Shown here: in pieces, positions 4,991 through 5,127 of the stretch
Layout of the letters: each line of letters opens with the position of its first letter
Position numbering within the stretch: position 1 is the first letter of the stretch
Assembly (NCBI GenBank): GCA_013693795.1
Contig: CP059258.1
Coordinates: 1,719,513-1,724,639, forward strand
Length of the DNA stretch: 5,127 nt
Source: Anaerolineae bacterium
GTDB taxonomy: Bacteria; Chloroflexota; Anaerolineae; SSC4; Amarolineaceae
Direction: 5' to 3'
Notes under the pieces: model-generated
What the model was told of the DNA's origin: nothing
The model's input: the letters and a program-made list of their open reading frames with translations, nothing else
The model's database searches: none
Made by a program: the position numbers and the translations under genes

Positions 4991-5127
4991 CTACGGCGTT
5001 GCCGCGGCCGCGGCGTAGAGTGCATCGTCGGGCGCCAGGGCGGCGGCGCGGGCGACATCACGCTTCACCCGCGGGTCGGCCGGGTCGGCCAGGTAACGGC
5101 CCCAGGCGCGTATGAAGTAGGCCGGGG
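4991..5127 (-). CDS. C-terminal fragment of an Ala-rich protein, possibly TPR-like
   Basis: The minus strand is open from the right edge for 44 full codons to TAG at 4991-4993 (first complete codon at 5123-5125). The peptide includes YFIRAWGRYLADPADPRV, then KRDVARAAALAPDDALYAAA and a short Ala-Thr-Pro end. The pattern of an aromatic helix, a DPADPR turn, then a small-residue helix with APDDALY resembles the last helices of TPR-type proteins, where such tails are common. One half-repeat is too little for a firm assignment. Codon use (G or C at nearly all third positions) and the hairpin just past the stop support a real gene. Its start, promoter and function lie outside the window. It converges on the small gene at 4303. 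Confidence 0.66.
   Translation of the reverse strand, partial: PAYFIRAWGRYLADPADPRVKRDVARAAALAPDDALYAAAAATP

Noticed and set aside
4825..5115. 96-codon plus-strand frame over the inverted repeat and the minus-strand gene
   Set aside because: The translation is Arg/Pro/Gly-rich low-complexity sequence. It crosses the 18-bp hairpin and is antisense to a better supported frame.

Overview
This window is dominated by one repeat system. From about 154 to 4230 (roughly 4.1 kb, 80% of the window) it is a dense array of short perfect or near-perfect hairpins. They are built on the palindrome CGTCCC-TAC-GGGACG and its reverse complement CGTCCC-GTA-GGGACG. The array starts a few bases after the stop codon of a truncated IS200/IS605-type (Y1, HUH) transposase gene. 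This is the layout expected of a REP/BIME-like repeat family beside its presumed RAYT-type transposase. It ends 17 bp before a good sigma70-like promoter.

Layout: (1) 2-151 (+), the C-terminal 49 codons of a Y1 transposase, still carrying the YxxxQ active-site helix. (2) 154-4230, the array. By hand I count about 45 intact or nearly intact TAC-loop hairpins and about 23 GTA-loop hairpins, plus about 20 degenerate relatives. Its ancestral monomer appears to be about 50 bp. It has been amplified into a first compound unit, six 253-257 bp units, a 371 bp variant unit, a run of 47-50 bp monomers with an exact 147 bp higher-order duplication, a block of three nearly identical 207 bp units, a second short-monomer run, and a terminal block of four GTA hairpins. 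(3) 4248-4302, promoter and ribosome binding site. (4) 4303-4656 (+), a small Trp-rich gene of unknown function, intact only if two compensating one-base shifts are assumed. (5) 4657-4938, an intergenic stretch with a weak terminator candidate. (6) 4939-4985, a perfect 18-bp inverted repeat just beyond the stop of a convergent gene. (7) 4991-5127 (-), the C-terminus of an Ala-rich protein, possibly TPR-like.

Organism: a GC-rich bacterium. The transposase tail, the small Trp-rich protein and the AGAAACCGGGTTTTTT-type intergenic motif are suggestive of Chloroflexota, but this is an impression from memory and is weak.

The most interesting result is the organisation of the array. Each ~255 bp unit reads as a nested inverted repeat: two TAC monomers 50 bp apart, a degenerate centre, then two GTA monomers 50-51 bp apart, with matching flanking tails (GGCTAAA and its complement). 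The translated ORFs across the array (recurring SGVPTGR and RPYGTG strings) are by-products of the repeats and are not annotated as genes.
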